The position numbers and the translations under genes were made by a program. This document shows positions 33,095 to 42,165 of a stretch of 64,000 bases of DNA, piece after piece (the stretch's first letter is position 1; every line of letters begins with the position of its first letter). Source of the stretch: Subtercola sp. Z020 (lineage in GTDB: Bacteria > Actinomycetota > Actinomycetes > Actinomycetales > Microbacteriaceae); assembly GCF_002931235.1 (NCBI RefSeq), contig NZ_PSTT01000121.1, positions 1 through 64,000 of the forward strand. The letters run 5' to 3'. A model generated the notes under the pieces. The model did no database searches. It was not told the DNA's origin and saw nothing but the letters and a program-made list of their open reading frames with translations.

Positions 33095-34513
33095 ATGAGT
33101 GAGCAGAGGGCCGTCTTCGGCTGGCGCTTCACCGCGCCGCTGATGCTGGCGTCGACACTCAACCCGATCAACAGCTCGATGTTGGCGACGGGCCTGGTTC
33201 CGATCGCCGACGAGTTCTCTGTCGGGCCGGGTACGGCCGCCATTCTGGTGTCGGTGTTGTACCTCTGCAGCGCGATCATGCAGCCGACCATCGGAAAGCT
33301 CGGCACCGTTGTGGGCCAGCGCCGGGTCTTCGTGATCGGACTCGTTCTCGTGTCTGTCAGCGGGGTCGTCGGCACGGTGGCTCCGACCTTCTCCTGGTTG
33401 CTCGTCTCGCGCGCTCTGCTCGGCATCGGCACCTCGGCCGCCTTTCCGACAGCCATGGCGATGATCCGCCAGCGCGCCGACCAGGCCGGCGCGGGTGCTC
33501 CGACTCGTGTCATCGGGTCGCTGTCGATCGCCTCGCAGGTCTGCACTGTGATCGGTCTGCCGCTGGGCGGTCTGATGGTCGGCCTGTTCGGCTGGCGCTC
33601 GCTGTTCGCTCTCAACATTCCGCTGGCGATCGCTGCCGCCGTCGCCGTGCTCGTCTGGGTCGACCGGGACGAGCCGCGGCAACGCCGGCCTCTCGGGAAC
33701 GTCGTGCGTTCGCTCGACCTCCCGGGCGTCGTGCTCTTCTCGGGTGCGACGATCGCCCTGCTCGTGTTCCTCGGCGATCTCTCTTCGCCGGTGTGGTGGA
33801 TGCTCGCCGCCGCCGTGCTTCTCACCGCCGGGCTCATCGCGTGGGAACGCCGGGCGCTCGACCCGCTCATCGACGTGCGGGCGCTCGCCGGCAATCCGGC
33901 GCTGGCCCGAACGTACCTGCGCCAGTTGGTCACCGAACTCGCGGTGTACACGGCGTTGTACGGCCTGAGCCAGTGGATGGGTGAGGCGGTCGGGCTGGAT
34001 CCGGAAACCATCGGACTGGTGATGATCCCTCTCTCCGCCACCTCGATCGTGATCGCCCGGATCGCATCGACGCGGGGCTGGGTGCGGGGGCCGCTGATCA
34101 TCGGCGGCGTCGCGGTGGTCGCGGCAGGCGGTCTGCTCCTCGTGGTCGGCAGTTCGACGACCGGGGTGATCGTCGTCGTGATCGGTGTTCTCGTGCTCTT
34201 CGGCATCGCGAACGGCTTCGGCACGATCGCGATCCAGACCTCGCTCTACCTGCAGGCGCCCGCGCACCAGATCGGCGCCGCCTCGGGTCTGCTCAGGACT
34301 TTCGGATATGTCGGTGCCATCTTTTCGTCCAGCCTCATCACCCTGACGTTCGGCGCCCGGGCTGAGGATGCCGGACTCCACACGCAGGGGCTGATCGTCG
34401 GTGGTCTCGGCATACTCCTTGTTCTCCTTGCCTTCGATCGTCACGTGCCGTGGTCGACCGAGCGCACCACGGCCCCGTCTCGAAGAAAGGTCGCCTCGAG
34501 TGAACTCCCCTGA
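33095..34513 (+). CDS. MFS transporter, DHA2-like (14-helix) family
   Basis: This 472-residue membrane protein begins APLMLASTLNPINSSMLATGLVPIADEF and contains motif C-like RALLGIGTSAAFPTAMAMI and LPLGGLMVGLFGWRSLFALNIPLAI. These features point to a proton antiporter of the multidrug DHA2 type. The predicted helices number about 13-14. The end overlaps the GTG start of the LCP gene by 14 bases. Substrate is not evident. Confidence 0.87.
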   Translation: MSEQRAVFGWRFTAPLMLASTLNPINSSMLATGLVPIADEFSVGPGTAAILVSVLYLCSAIMQPTIGKLGTVVGQRRVFVIGLVLVSVSGVVGTVAPTFSWLLVSRALLGIGTSAAFPTAMAMIRQRADQAGAGAPTRVIGSLSIASQVCTVIGLPLGGLMVGLFGWRSLFALNIPLAIAAAVAVLVWVDRDEPRQRRPLGNVVRSLDLPGVVLFSGATIALLVFLGDLSSPVWWMLAAAVLLTAGLIAWERRALDPLIDVRALAGNPALARTYLRQLVTELAVYTALYGLSQWMGEAVGLDPETIGLVMIPLSATSIVIARIASTRGWVRGPLIIGGVAVVAAGGLLLVVGSSTTGVIVVVIGVLVLFGIANGFGTIAIQTSLYLQAPAHQIGAASGLLRTFGYVGAIFSSSLITLTFGARAEDAGLHTQGLIVGGLGILLVLLAFDRHVPWSTERTTAPSRRKVASSELP

Positions 34514-35825
34514 CAAGCGCCACCGCCCGAACGCGCGGGTCTCCCATCCGGTCGCCATGCGTCATGCCCGCAGACCCTCGCGGCGCCCGCTCGGCTTCAT
34601 CGTGCGGTTCGCGACTGTCGGCCTGGCCGTCGTTCTCGTGAGCACGGTCTCGGTGGCCGCGATCGCGGTGTGGGAGACGACGGGGCGGCTGCAGCCGGGC
34701 ATCCATCTCACCGCACCGACCGGATCGGCAGCTCCCGTGCCCGGGATCGGGGCGGCCGAGGGGGAGGTGAACATCCTGCTGACGGGAACGGACACGCGAA
34801 CCGGGCAGGGCGGCGAGTTCACCAGCAAGGACCAGCTGGCGGGCAGCTCGGGGGTGGGGAACAACGACGTCACGATGGTGCTGCACATCTCGGCCGACCA
34901 CGACAACGCGTCGGTCATCAGCATTCCCCGCGACCTCGTCGGCCCGGTGCCCGCCTGCCCCGACCCGACGAACGGGGACCACCCGGCTCGGGAAGCCGCA
35001 CAGTTCAACACGACCCTCTCGGAGGGTGGGCTGAACTGTGTGGTGCTGACGGCCGAGAAGCTGACGGGCCTGACCATTCCGTTCGCCGCGATCATCAGCT
35101 TCGACGGCGTGATCGCGCTGTCGAACGCCGTGGGCGGGGTCACGGTCTGCCTGGCCTCCGATGTCGACGACTCCGACACGGGCCTCCACCTGCAGGCCGG
35201 CGAGCGCACCATCCAGGGCGACACGGCGCTGCAGTTCGTTCGAACGCGGTACGGCGTCGGCGACGGCAGCGACCTCGGCAGGATCAGCAACCAGCAGGTC
35301 TTTCTCTCAGCGTTGATGAGAAAGATCACATCTGCCGGCGTGCTCGGCAATCCCGTGACCCTGTACAGCCTCGCCAACGCGGCGGTGGCGAACATCACGC
35401 CCTCCGACACCCTGACGAACCCCGCCAGCCTCGTGTCGATCGCGCTGGCGATCAAAGACATCAGCCTCAGCCGTTTCGTCTTCGTGCAGTACCCCACAGA
35501 CCCGGATCCGGATGATCGGGCCCGCGTCATCGCAGACAAGCCGGCCGCACAGGCTCTGGTCGCCGCTCTCGCCGCAGGGCAGCCGTTGCAGCTCGCCGGC
35601 GGGCTCGGTGTCGCCGCCGTGGCGCAGAGCGACCCGACCCCCGACGCGGGCGCGCCGAGCGCCACCGCCTCCGCCGCCGATCCAACGGATGCCCCCTCCG
35701 ATGCGCCGACCGATCCGACCGCTGCGCCCTCCAGCCCGACTCCCGGGTCGACCGCGGTCACGCTGCCCGACAACGTGAGCGGGCAGACGGCGGAGGAGCA
35801 GACCTGCACGAAGGGCAACAACTGA
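34500..35825 (+). CDS. LytR-CpsA-Psr (LCP) family cell-wall ligase-like protein
   Basis: This 441-residue membrane-anchored protein has a basic N-terminus, one transmembrane helix (residues about 26-48, LGFIVRFATVGLAVVLVSTV) and an extracellular LCP domain. LCP motifs are seen: VNILLTGTDTR, VISIPRDLVGPVP and LQFVRTRYGVGDGSDLGRISNQQ. Family members attach glycopolymers to peptidoglycan. A low-complexity Pro/Thr/Ala/Asp-rich tail (about 45 residues) precedes the C-terminus. The GTG at 34500 has AAAGG nine bases upstream. An internal ATG at 34557 is the alternative. Confidence 0.87.
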   Translation: MNSPDKRHRPNARVSHPVAMRHARRPSRRPLGFIVRFATVGLAVVLVSTVSVAAIAVWETTGRLQPGIHLTAPTGSAAPVPGIGAAEGEVNILLTGTDTRTGQGGEFTSKDQLAGSSGVGNNDVTMVLHISADHDNASVISIPRDLVGPVPACPDPTNGDHPAREAAQFNTTLSEGGLNCVVLTAEKLTGLTIPFAAIISFDGVIALSNAVGGVTVCLASDVDDSDTGLHLQAGERTIQGDTALQFVRTRYGVGDGSDLGRISNQQVFLSALMRKITSAGVLGNPVTLYSLANAAVANITPSDTLTNPASLVSIALAIKDISLSRFVFVQYPTDPDPDDRARVIADKPAAQALVAALAAGQPLQLAGGLGVAAVAQSDPTPDAGAPSATASAADPTDAPSDAPTDPTAAPSSPTPGSTAVTLPDNVSGQTAEEQTCTKGNN

Positions 35826-35843
35826 TTCCGCCGTTCACAGGCC

Positions 35844-35859
35844 GCCCTCAGAGGAGGGC
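35844..35859 (+). terminator. Short hairpin after the LCP gene
   Basis: GCCCTC and GAGGGC pair around a 4-base AGAG loop, 18 bases after the LCP stop, followed by the AT-rich ACCTATTATT. The stem is short, so this is a weak terminator candidate. Confidence 0.35.
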
Positions 35860-35867
35860 ACCTATTA

Positions 35868-35883
35868 TTGACCTATCAGTCAA
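35868..35883. promoter_or_regulatory. Inverted repeat TTGAC-N6-GTCAA upstream of the SARP gene
   Basis: A 16-base inverted repeat with centre CTATCA lies 58 bases upstream of the SARP regulator start. The nonamer TGACCTATC within it also occurs, on the other strand, in the TetR/SDR divergent promoter at 31460-31468. It could be an operator or include the -35 box TTGACC. Confidence 0.4.
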
Positions 35884-35941
35884 ATACAACCACCACGGTT
35901 CATCGACGCACCGGGCATCCACCCTCCCAGGAATCGATGAC

Positions 35942-37783
35942 ATGACAAACCCTGTGGCACAGCTCTTCGCCCTTCCCTCTGCACCCTCTGCACGCTCCGT
36001 CCCCGCCGTCGCCCGTTCGCTGTCGTTCCAGCTCCTCGGCCCGGTGCGCGCCTGGATCGGCCGGGACGAGGTCGATCTCGGAACACGACAGCAGCGCGCG
36101 GTGCTCGCGGTGCTGCTTCTGGCCGACGGACAGCCGGTGACGGTCGACGACGTGGTCGACCGGGTCTGGGGAGAGAACCCGCCTCGCAGCGCGCGAGGAA
36201 CCCTGCGCACCTACATCTACCGCCTGCGCCGCGTTCTGGAATCGGCAGCCCCGGGCAGTGACCTGATCCAGTTCACCGCCAGCTCCTACCGGATCGCGAC
36301 CCAGGATGTCGACATCGACTCGGCTGAGTTCTTCGAGCTGCTGCGCCTGGCCGAGGAGGTCAGACGGTTCGACGATCGTGCCGCGCGCGACTCCCTGCGG
36401 TCGGCTCTGGCGCTGTGGAAGGGCGACGCGTTGCAGGGCTGTGACGGGGAGTGGCTGGTGGCGCGGCGGGCCTGGCTGGAGAGCCGCCGGGTGGATGCCC
36501 TGATCGCGCTCTTTCCGCTGGAGCAGTCTGGCGGGGAACCCGGCGGGGTGCTCGAGATCATCGGTGAACTGTGGCGGCAGCAGCCGACGCAGGAGAAGCT
36601 CGCCGAGCTGTACATGACGGGTCTGTGGCAGAAGAACCAGCGTTCTGACGCGCTGGGTGTCTATGAGCACGTGCGGCAGGTGCTGGGCTCAGAACTCGGC
36701 ATCGATCCTGGTGCCGAGCTGCAGGCGCTGCACCTGCGCATCCTGCGTGCCGAGAACACGGTTGCAGGCGCGAGTGAGACCGAAGCGACGCGTGGTCTCC
36801 CGCATCCCGCTCGTGTTCCTGCAGAACTACCGAGCGATGCAGCACCATTCGTCGGGCGCGAGCGGGAGGTCGCACTGCTGACGGGCGCGCTGACAGGGCA
36901 GACGGTGCGGCACGTCGGCATAGCGGGACTCGACGGGATAGGTAAGACCCGCCTGGCGATCAGGGTCGCCCATTCCGTGCGGGGCAATTTCCCCGACGGC
37001 CAGATCTTCCTGACAGTCGGCGACATGCCGGTCGCCGATGCCCTCGGCGATCTTCTCGCCACCCTCGGCATTCCGCACCGGGACATCCCCGCGGGAGCGC
37101 TGCACCGTGCTGCGCTCTGGCGCACGGTGACGTCGGAACTCCGCCTGCTGCTCGTGGCCGACGACGTCGTCGATCCCTCAGACCTCGCGCTGCTGCTGCC
37201 ATCGAGCAGCCGGTCGGCGATCATCGTCACCGCCCAGCGCCGCGTGGTGCATTCGCCCGCGGTGACGTGGGTGCGTCTGACGCCCTTCACGACCCGGGAG
37301 TCCACCGACCTGATGGGCATTCTGGCGGGCCCGGCCCGGGTGGCAGCGGAGGAGCGCACGGCCTGCCGGCTGGCGGAGGAGTGCTCGAACATCCCCCTCG
37401 CCGTCGAAGTCGCTGCTGCGCGCCTGAACGATCGCCCGCACTGGTCGCTGGCGGAGATCGAGCAACAGCTGCTCGACGACCTGCAGAGCCCGGTCGTCAT
37501 GCAGGAGGACTGCCGGATCGTCGATGCGCCCCTGGCCCGGGCGGAGTCGATCGTGAGCGCTGCGGCGCTGGCACTCTGCCACCGGCTCGCGGTGGTCGCG
37601 GTGGGAGCGTTCGACGCAGCCTGGGCAGCAGCGCAGGCGGGTGTCGAACCGGCGCTCGTGACGCGGCTGCTGGAAGAACTCGTCGACGCCAACCTGCTGG
37701 TCTCCGAGCCGGCACATCGCTACGCGTTCCTCTCCCTCGTGCAGGCGTACACGCGCCGGCAGGCCGGCCAGAGGCTCGCCTGA
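35942..37783 (+). CDS. AfsR/SARP-family transcriptional regulator with NTPase domain
   Basis: This 613-residue regulator starts with an OmpR-like winged helix (residues about 28-115; FQLLGPVRAWIGRDEVDLGTRQQRAVL, RGTLRTYIYRLRRVL). The bacterial transcriptional activation domain follows (about 120-265; EFFELLRLAEEVRR, ending YEHVRQVLGSELGIDPGAELQALH). An NB-ARC-like NTPase has Walker A in AGLDGIGKTRLAIRVAH near residue 325. There is no clear TPR tail, so it is shorter than full AfsR. SARPs usually activate specialised-metabolite genes through direct repeats near -35. It faces a BBE-like oxidase and three further enzymes on the same strand, which are its likely targets. Confidence 0.88.
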   Translation: MTNPVAQLFALPSAPSARSVPAVARSLSFQLLGPVRAWIGRDEVDLGTRQQRAVLAVLLLADGQPVTVDDVVDRVWGENPPRSARGTLRTYIYRLRRVLESAAPGSDLIQFTASSYRIATQDVDIDSAEFFELLRLAEEVRRFDDRAARDSLRSALALWKGDALQGCDGEWLVARRAWLESRRVDALIALFPLEQSGGEPGGVLEIIGELWRQQPTQEKLAELYMTGLWQKNQRSDALGVYEHVRQVLGSELGIDPGAELQALHLRILRAENTVAGASETEATRGLPHPARVPAELPSDAAPFVGREREVALLTGALTGQTVRHVGIAGLDGIGKTRLAIRVAHSVRGNFPDGQIFLTVGDMPVADALGDLLATLGIPHRDIPAGALHRAALWRTVTSELRLLLVADDVVDPSDLALLLPSSSRSAIIVTAQRRVVHSPAVTWVRLTPFTTRESTDLMGILAGPARVAAEERTACRLAEECSNIPLAVEVAAARLNDRPHWSLAEIEQQLLDDLQSPVVMQEDCRIVDAPLARAESIVSAAALALCHRLAVVAVGAFDAAWAAAQAGVEPALVTRLLEELVDANLLVSEPAHRYAFLSLVQAYTRRQAGQRLA

Positions 37784-37890
37784 GACCATTCCACGGCCCG
37801 TCGACAGCGCGTCGACCGGGCATCCACAGCACGGGTGTGGAATCTGACTCACCCGCTTCGATCCACGAGGCGGCCTGAGAGAGGAACCGG

Positions 37891-39288
37891 ATGACCCTGT
37901 CCATCGACAGCACGACGTCGCCCTTCAGCGACCATGACTTCAGCGAGCTGGCCGCGCGCACAGCCGGCCGGGTGCTCGGCCGCAACTCGGCCGGCTACGA
38001 CGCGGCGACCGCCGGCTACAACCTCGCTGCCCTGCGTCGCCCCGACCTCGTCGTGCTGGCCGCCGACGCGGCCGACGTCGTCGCGGCAGTGCAGTTCGCG
38101 GCGGAGCGCAGCATGCCCGTCGCGGTGATGTCGACCGGCCACCACGCGGCCCGGCCGATCGAGGGCGGGATGCTCATCGTCACCCGGGCACTCGACCACG
38201 TGAACGTCGACACCGAGGCGCGACGCGCCCAGATCGGTGCGGGCGCCGTCTGGGCAGACGTTCTCGCGAAGACGCTGCCGGTGGGCCTGGCGCCGCTGCA
38301 CGGGTCGTCGCCGCAGGTGGGCGTCGTCGGTTTCAGCCTCGGGGGTGGCATCAGCCCGACCTTCGGGCGGGCGCGCGGCTGGGCGGTCGACCACGTGACC
38401 GCGCTGCGGGTCGTGGTCGCAGACGGATCGCTGCTCGAGGTCTCGGCCCACGAGCACGCGGATCTCTTCTGGGCGCTTCGCGGCGGGCGCAGCAACATCG
38501 GCATCGTCACCGCCATCGAGGTGGAACTCTTTCCCGTCGGCACGTTCACGGGTGGCGGCCTCTTCTTCGACGGAGCCGACGCCGAGCGTGTGCTGGAGGC
38601 CTACCGGGTGCTCACCGAGAACGCGCCCGACGAGCTCACCACGTCGGTGGCACTGCTGCGGATGCCCCCTCTGCCGGGCATTCCGGAGCTTCTCGCGGGC
38701 CGCTTCGTCGTGCATCTGCGGGTCGCCTTCCTCGGCTCCGTCGAGGCCGCCGACGACCTGCTGGCGGGCATCCGCCGCGCCGCACCCGTTCGGCTCGACA
38801 CGGTGGGGGAGTTGCCCTACGAGCAGTTCGCCAGCATCCACTCCGATCCCGTCGACCCGGCACCCTTCACCGAGCGCACCACCTTCCTCCGCGCTCTCGA
38901 CGCAGACGCGGTGCAGGCGGTGCTGGCCGTGGCCGGCCCCGGGGCAGACCCGGGAGTCGAGATCGTCGAACTGCGCCACCTCGGAGGCGCCCTGAGTCGC
39001 GAGGTGCCCTCACCCGGCGCCCTGACCGGCGACGACGCGGCCTTCGTGCTCTGGACGGTGGCCGTGGGGATGCCGTCGGAGCGGAGCGACGCCATCCAGA
39101 ACGCCGAGCACATCGTCGAGGCGATGCGGCCCTGGAGTACGGGGCGGCAGTACCTCAACTTCACGCCCGACGTCGACGGCTCACCGGCGGAGAACCTCTT
39201 CGCGCCGGATGCGCTGGCTCGTCTCCGGGAGATCAAGCACTCCGTCGACCCGCAGAACCTCTTCCGGCTCCAGCAGCCCCTCATCTGA
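37891..39288 (+). CDS. Berberine-bridge-enzyme-like FAD-linked oxidase
   Basis: This 465-residue flavoprotein has FAD_binding_4 in residues about 40-210 and a C-terminal BBE motif, YLNFTPDVDG, followed by LREIKHSVDPQNLFRLQQPL. The likely FAD-linking His lies in STGHHAARPI near residue 85. The second, Cys attachment site of bicovalent members is replaced by GSSPQVGVVGFSLGGG, so attachment is probably single. Such oxidases act on sugars, alkaloids and polyketides. The ATG at 37891 follows GAGAGGAACCGG. It follows the SARP gene and precedes a SnoaL-like gene. Confidence 0.87.
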   Translation: MTLSIDSTTSPFSDHDFSELAARTAGRVLGRNSAGYDAATAGYNLAALRRPDLVVLAADAADVVAAVQFAAERSMPVAVMSTGHHAARPIEGGMLIVTRALDHVNVDTEARRAQIGAGAVWADVLAKTLPVGLAPLHGSSPQVGVVGFSLGGGISPTFGRARGWAVDHVTALRVVVADGSLLEVSAHEHADLFWALRGGRSNIGIVTAIEVELFPVGTFTGGGLFFDGADAERVLEAYRVLTENAPDELTTSVALLRMPPLPGIPELLAGRFVVHLRVAFLGSVEAADDLLAGIRRAAPVRLDTVGELPYEQFASIHSDPVDPAPFTERTTFLRALDADAVQAVLAVAGPGADPGVEIVELRHLGGALSREVPSPGALTGDDAAFVLWTVAVGMPSERSDAIQNAEHIVEAMRPWSTGRQYLNFTPDVDGSPAENLFAPDALARLREIKHSVDPQNLFRLQQPLI

Positions 39289-39310
39289 ACACCCACCAAG
39301 GAAAACGAAC

Positions 39311-39814
39311 ATGACGATCAACACTTTCACCCTGCCCGCCGAGCTGACCGACGAGGAGCGGAATCTGCACTCCGTGCCGCTGTTGTGGGCACGCGCCCTC
39401 GACACTGCCGATGCGTCGATCCTCGTCGACCTCCTCACCGACGACGTGGTCGTCGACCTCACCCCCGCGACGATCAAGATCGGCCTGGAGTTCCCGGTGC
39501 TCTCGGGCAGTGAGACGGTCATCCCCACGATGATCGGCGCTGTCGGGCCGCTCGACACGATGCACGCCGTCAGCAACGTCTTCGTCGAGCGGCAGAGCGA
39601 CGGCTACCGGATCGAGGCCTACGCCCTGGCCCAGCACTTCCTTCCCGGCGAGGGGCCCGATCCCCGTTCCACCCGGCATGCCCTGATGGGCAACCGCTGG
39701 ACCTTCTTCATCAGGCGCGGCGACGCCGGCCCGCGCGTGGCACGGTTCGTCATGGACTGCGTCTGGTTCGAAGGCGACCCGTCTGTACTGCTCGCCGCGG
39801 TCTCGGGGGAGTGA
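39311..39814 (+). CDS. SnoaL-like/ring-hydroxylating dioxygenase beta-type NTF2-fold protein
   Basis: This 167-residue cone-fold protein (SnoaL_4 type) opens LHSVPLLWARALDTADASILVDLLTDDVVVDLTP and closes RWTFFIRRGDAGPRVARFVMDCVWFEGDP. Members are small cyclases, isomerases or scaffold subunits. The ATG at 39311 is selected for AAGGAAAA upstream, 22 bases after the oxidase stop. Its TGA shares a base with the ATG of the next gene (TGATG), so the two are coupled. Substrate unknown. Confidence 0.82.
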   Translation: MTINTFTLPAELTDEERNLHSVPLLWARALDTADASILVDLLTDDVVVDLTPATIKIGLEFPVLSGSETVIPTMIGAVGPLDTMHAVSNVFVERQSDGYRIEAYALAQHFLPGEGPDPRSTRHALMGNRWTFFIRRGDAGPRVARFVMDCVWFEGDPSVLLAAVSGE

Positions 39815-40851
39815 TGGGCGAGGGTGCGAGCGTGTTGACGACGGCCGACGTCGATGTGCTGAGAGACACAGGGGTGTTCCGGGCGTTCGTGCCCGAGCAG
39901 TACGGCGGCGGCGCGGAGACCGTGGAGGAGATCGCGCGACGCATCGCGCAGGTGTCGGCCTGGAACGCCGACGCCGGCTGGCTTGCCGCCATCGCGGCGG
40001 TCACGAACCTCGCGGTCGCGCAGTTCCCCGAGGCGACCCTCGACGAGATCTGGGGCGCGGACGCCGACGCACTGATCGGCGGAACGCTCGCACCCTCCGG
40101 CACCCTCAGCACCACCGCGGGCGAGACCGTCGTGACGGCGGTCTCGGCGCCCGTGAGCGGGCTCCGGTTCGCGAGCTGGGTGATGGCGACGGTGGCAGAC
40201 ACCGATTCGCACCGTCTCAGCCGGGTGCTCGTGCCGATCGGCCAGGTGCGCGCCGAATGCACCTGGAACGCGCTCGGGCTCACCGGGGCCGGGGGAGACA
40301 CGGCGCACCTCGACGGGGTGGCCGTACCGGCCAGGCGCGTGCTCTCCCTGGCCGACCCGAGGGCAGAGGCGCCCCTGACGTTCTTCGCCACCCTGTTTTT
40401 CGCCTCGTCCGTCGTCGGCATGGCTCGGTCGGCGGCATCCCTCCTCGACAGGGAGATCACCGCGGCCCGCGGTGCCGAGACACCGTCGAAGCGCTGGTCG
40501 AGGCCGGACGTGAGGCTGTCGGCTTCGGATGCACTGCGGCAGATGGAGAGGGCCGAAGCCCTGCTCGCGGCGGCGACCTCCGGGCTGACCACGCGTGCCA
40601 GAATCGACGGTATGACCGCCCGGGCCCTGAGCCGCGCCGCCGATCTCGCGGTGAGTGCCGTGGGTGAGGCGGAGTCGGTCGTTCCCCGCCTCCTCGGCAG
40701 TCTCGGGCCGGATGCGCTCGCCCCCGGTCACCCCTTGGCCCGCGCCCACGGGAATGTCACCACCGCGGCCCGCCACACGTCGCTCTCTGCGGCCAAAGCA
40801 GCGCTCGCCCACCAGGCGGCTCTCTTCCCGGAGGCCACATGTACCGCGTAG
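39814..40851 (+). CDS. Acyl-CoA dehydrogenase-like flavin monooxygenase
   Basis: This 345-residue protein has the acyl-CoA dehydrogenase fold of HsaA/HpaB-type two-component monooxygenases. The N-terminal helical part includes GVFRAFVPEQYGGGAETVEEIARRIAQVSAWNADAGWL. The middle beta domain has WNALGLTGAGGDTAHLDGVAVPARRVL. It lacks the catalytic Glu context of true acyl-CoA dehydrogenases as far as I can see. A flavin reductase would be needed but none is adjacent. The ATG at 39814 overlaps the previous stop, and the gene overlaps the next by 13 bases. It belongs to the SARP-linked operon. Confidence 0.82.
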   Translation: MGEGASVLTTADVDVLRDTGVFRAFVPEQYGGGAETVEEIARRIAQVSAWNADAGWLAAIAAVTNLAVAQFPEATLDEIWGADADALIGGTLAPSGTLSTTAGETVVTAVSAPVSGLRFASWVMATVADTDSHRLSRVLVPIGQVRAECTWNALGLTGAGGDTAHLDGVAVPARRVLSLADPRAEAPLTFFATLFFASSVVGMARSAASLLDREITAARGAETPSKRWSRPDVRLSASDALRQMERAEALLAAATSGLTTRARIDGMTARALSRAADLAVSAVGEAESVVPRLLGSLGPDALAPGHPLARAHGNVTTAARHTSLSAAKAALAHQAALFPEATCTA

Positions 40852-41591
40852 CGCGCAATGTCTTTCTCGGCCGAGGCACGGCGGTGAACTTCGTCGTTCT
40901 GCGCGAGGGGCGCGATCTCACCCTCATCGACGCCGGGTATCCGGCCGACGCGAGCGCGGTCGTGGCCGGAATCGAACAGATCGGGCACCGGTGGGAAGAC
41001 GTTCGCGCGGTGCTCGTCACGCATGCGCACGTCGACCACGTCGGCGGGCTCCCCGCCCTGCTCGGCCGCGGGGAGGTTCCGGTGTTCGCGCACTCCCGGG
41101 AACTGCCGAACGTGCACGGGTCGGCGCACGAACAGGCGAGCGTCGGCGATGTGGTGCGTCACTCCTGGAAGCCCCGCGGTGCGCGCTGGCTGGCCGCGAT
41201 CGCGATGGCGGGCGGCGCGCAGCACGTCTCCCTCCCGTCAGCCGAACCCTTCCCGCAGGAGGGTCGGCTCGACCTGCCGGGAGGGCCGATCCCGGTTCTC
41301 AGCGGCGGCCACACCAGCGGGCACACGGGATTCCTCCTCCCCGATGTGGGCATGCTCGCCTCCGGTGATGCTCTCGTCACCGGGCATCCCCTCACCCGGC
41401 AGACCGGGCCGCAGCTTCTCCCCTCGTTCTTCGCCCACGACCCGGCGGCTGCGGTGGAGGGGCTCAGCTACCTGCAGCATCTCTCTGCGGACACTCTGCT
41501 GCCCGGTCACGGCGAACTCTGGACGGGTGATCTGGCGCAGGCTGTCGAACGCGTTCGGGCGGGCGCTTCCCTGCCCCCTCGCCGAACCTGA
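40839..41591 (+). CDS. Metallo-beta-lactamase-fold hydrolase
   Basis: This 250-residue MBL-fold hydrolase has the metal motif VTHAHVDHVGG near residue 65, GGHTSGHTGFLL, the Asp of LASGDALV and the final LLPGHGELW. The form resembles polyketide thioesterase/cyclase-like and glyoxalase II-like members. It is coupled by a 13-base overlap to the flavin monooxygenase-like gene, the last of the SARP-linked operon. Its last 128 bases are also covered, antisense, by the PAP2 gene. Confidence 0.86.
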   Translation: MYRVARNVFLGRGTAVNFVVLREGRDLTLIDAGYPADASAVVAGIEQIGHRWEDVRAVLVTHAHVDHVGGLPALLGRGEVPVFAHSRELPNVHGSAHEQASVGDVVRHSWKPRGARWLAAIAMAGGAQHVSLPSAEPFPQEGRLDLPGGPIPVLSGGHTSGHTGFLLPDVGMLASGDALVTGHPLTRQTGPQLLPSFFAHDPAAAVEGLSYLQHLSADTLLPGHGELWTGDLAQAVERVRAGASLPPRRT

Positions 41592-42165
41592 CAGCTGCCG
41601 CGAGCAGAACCGGAACCGCCGCACCGAGAAGAGCTCCGGCGAGGGTGTCGGTGAGCCAGTGCACGTTCAGGAACGTTCTGCTGAGAGCCATCACGACGAC
41701 GGCGAGGGCGCCGAGCAGGGCGACGCGCCGGAGCGGTACAACCAGGAGCACGACCACCGCGAGCGTGGCGATGTTCGCGACATGACCCGACGGGAACGAG
41801 CCCAGGTCGCTCGGTACGAGCATGGGAGCCGGGCGGGCCCTCTCGGCGACGTGCTTGAGAAGCTGGGCGGCAGCGAGCGAAACCAGCGACGACAGGATCA
41901 CCAGGCCGACGGCGCCGCGCCCGCGCCGCCACAGGAGGGCGGCCACGACCAGTGGCAGAACGACGAAGCCGATCACGCCCTGCCCCAGTACGTCGAGCAC
42001 CCGGGCGACGTCGAGCACAGGTGGGAGCGGGTTCGCGAGCATCAGCCGCTGCCACTCCGCGTCGATCGTCGGCACGTACGTCGGGTGCGTACTCAGCCAG
42101 ATGGCGGCGAGGCAGACCAGCACGACGACGCCCCCGGCGGCCACCAGCAGCCCCGTGCGCTTCAC
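41464..42165 (-). CDS. PAP2-superfamily membrane phosphatase
   Basis: This 233-residue protein has about six helices. The full phosphatase signature is present: KHVAERARP, PSGHVANIATL, and SRTFLNVHWLTD with the catalytic His. Members dephosphorylate lipid phosphates such as undecaprenyl pyrophosphate or phosphatidate at the membrane. It follows menA, whose stop overlaps its ATG by four bases. The C-terminus reads RFGEGAGKRPPERVRQPAP and lies antisense to the convergent hydrolase for 128 bases. That is unusually long, so the true end may have been extended by loss of an earlier stop. Confidence 0.85.
   Translation of the reverse strand: MKRTGLLVAAGGVVVLVCLAAIWLSTHPTYVPTIDAEWQRLMLANPLPPVLDVARVLDVLGQGVIGFVVLPLVVAALLWRRGRGAVGLVILSSLVSLAAAQLLKHVAERARPAPMLVPSDLGSFPSGHVANIATLAVVVLLVVPLRRVALLGALAVVVMALSRTFLNVHWLTDTLAGALLGAAVPVLLAAAVRFGEGAGKRPPERVRQPAPDHPSRVRRDRAAECPQRDAAGS

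Noticed and set aside
31909-34224. A 771-codon open frame on the minus strand
   Set aside because: It lies antisense to the TetR, MBL and MFS genes, which have clear family motifs; its composition (Arg, Thr, Pro, Ser-rich) is that of a GC-rich shadow frame.
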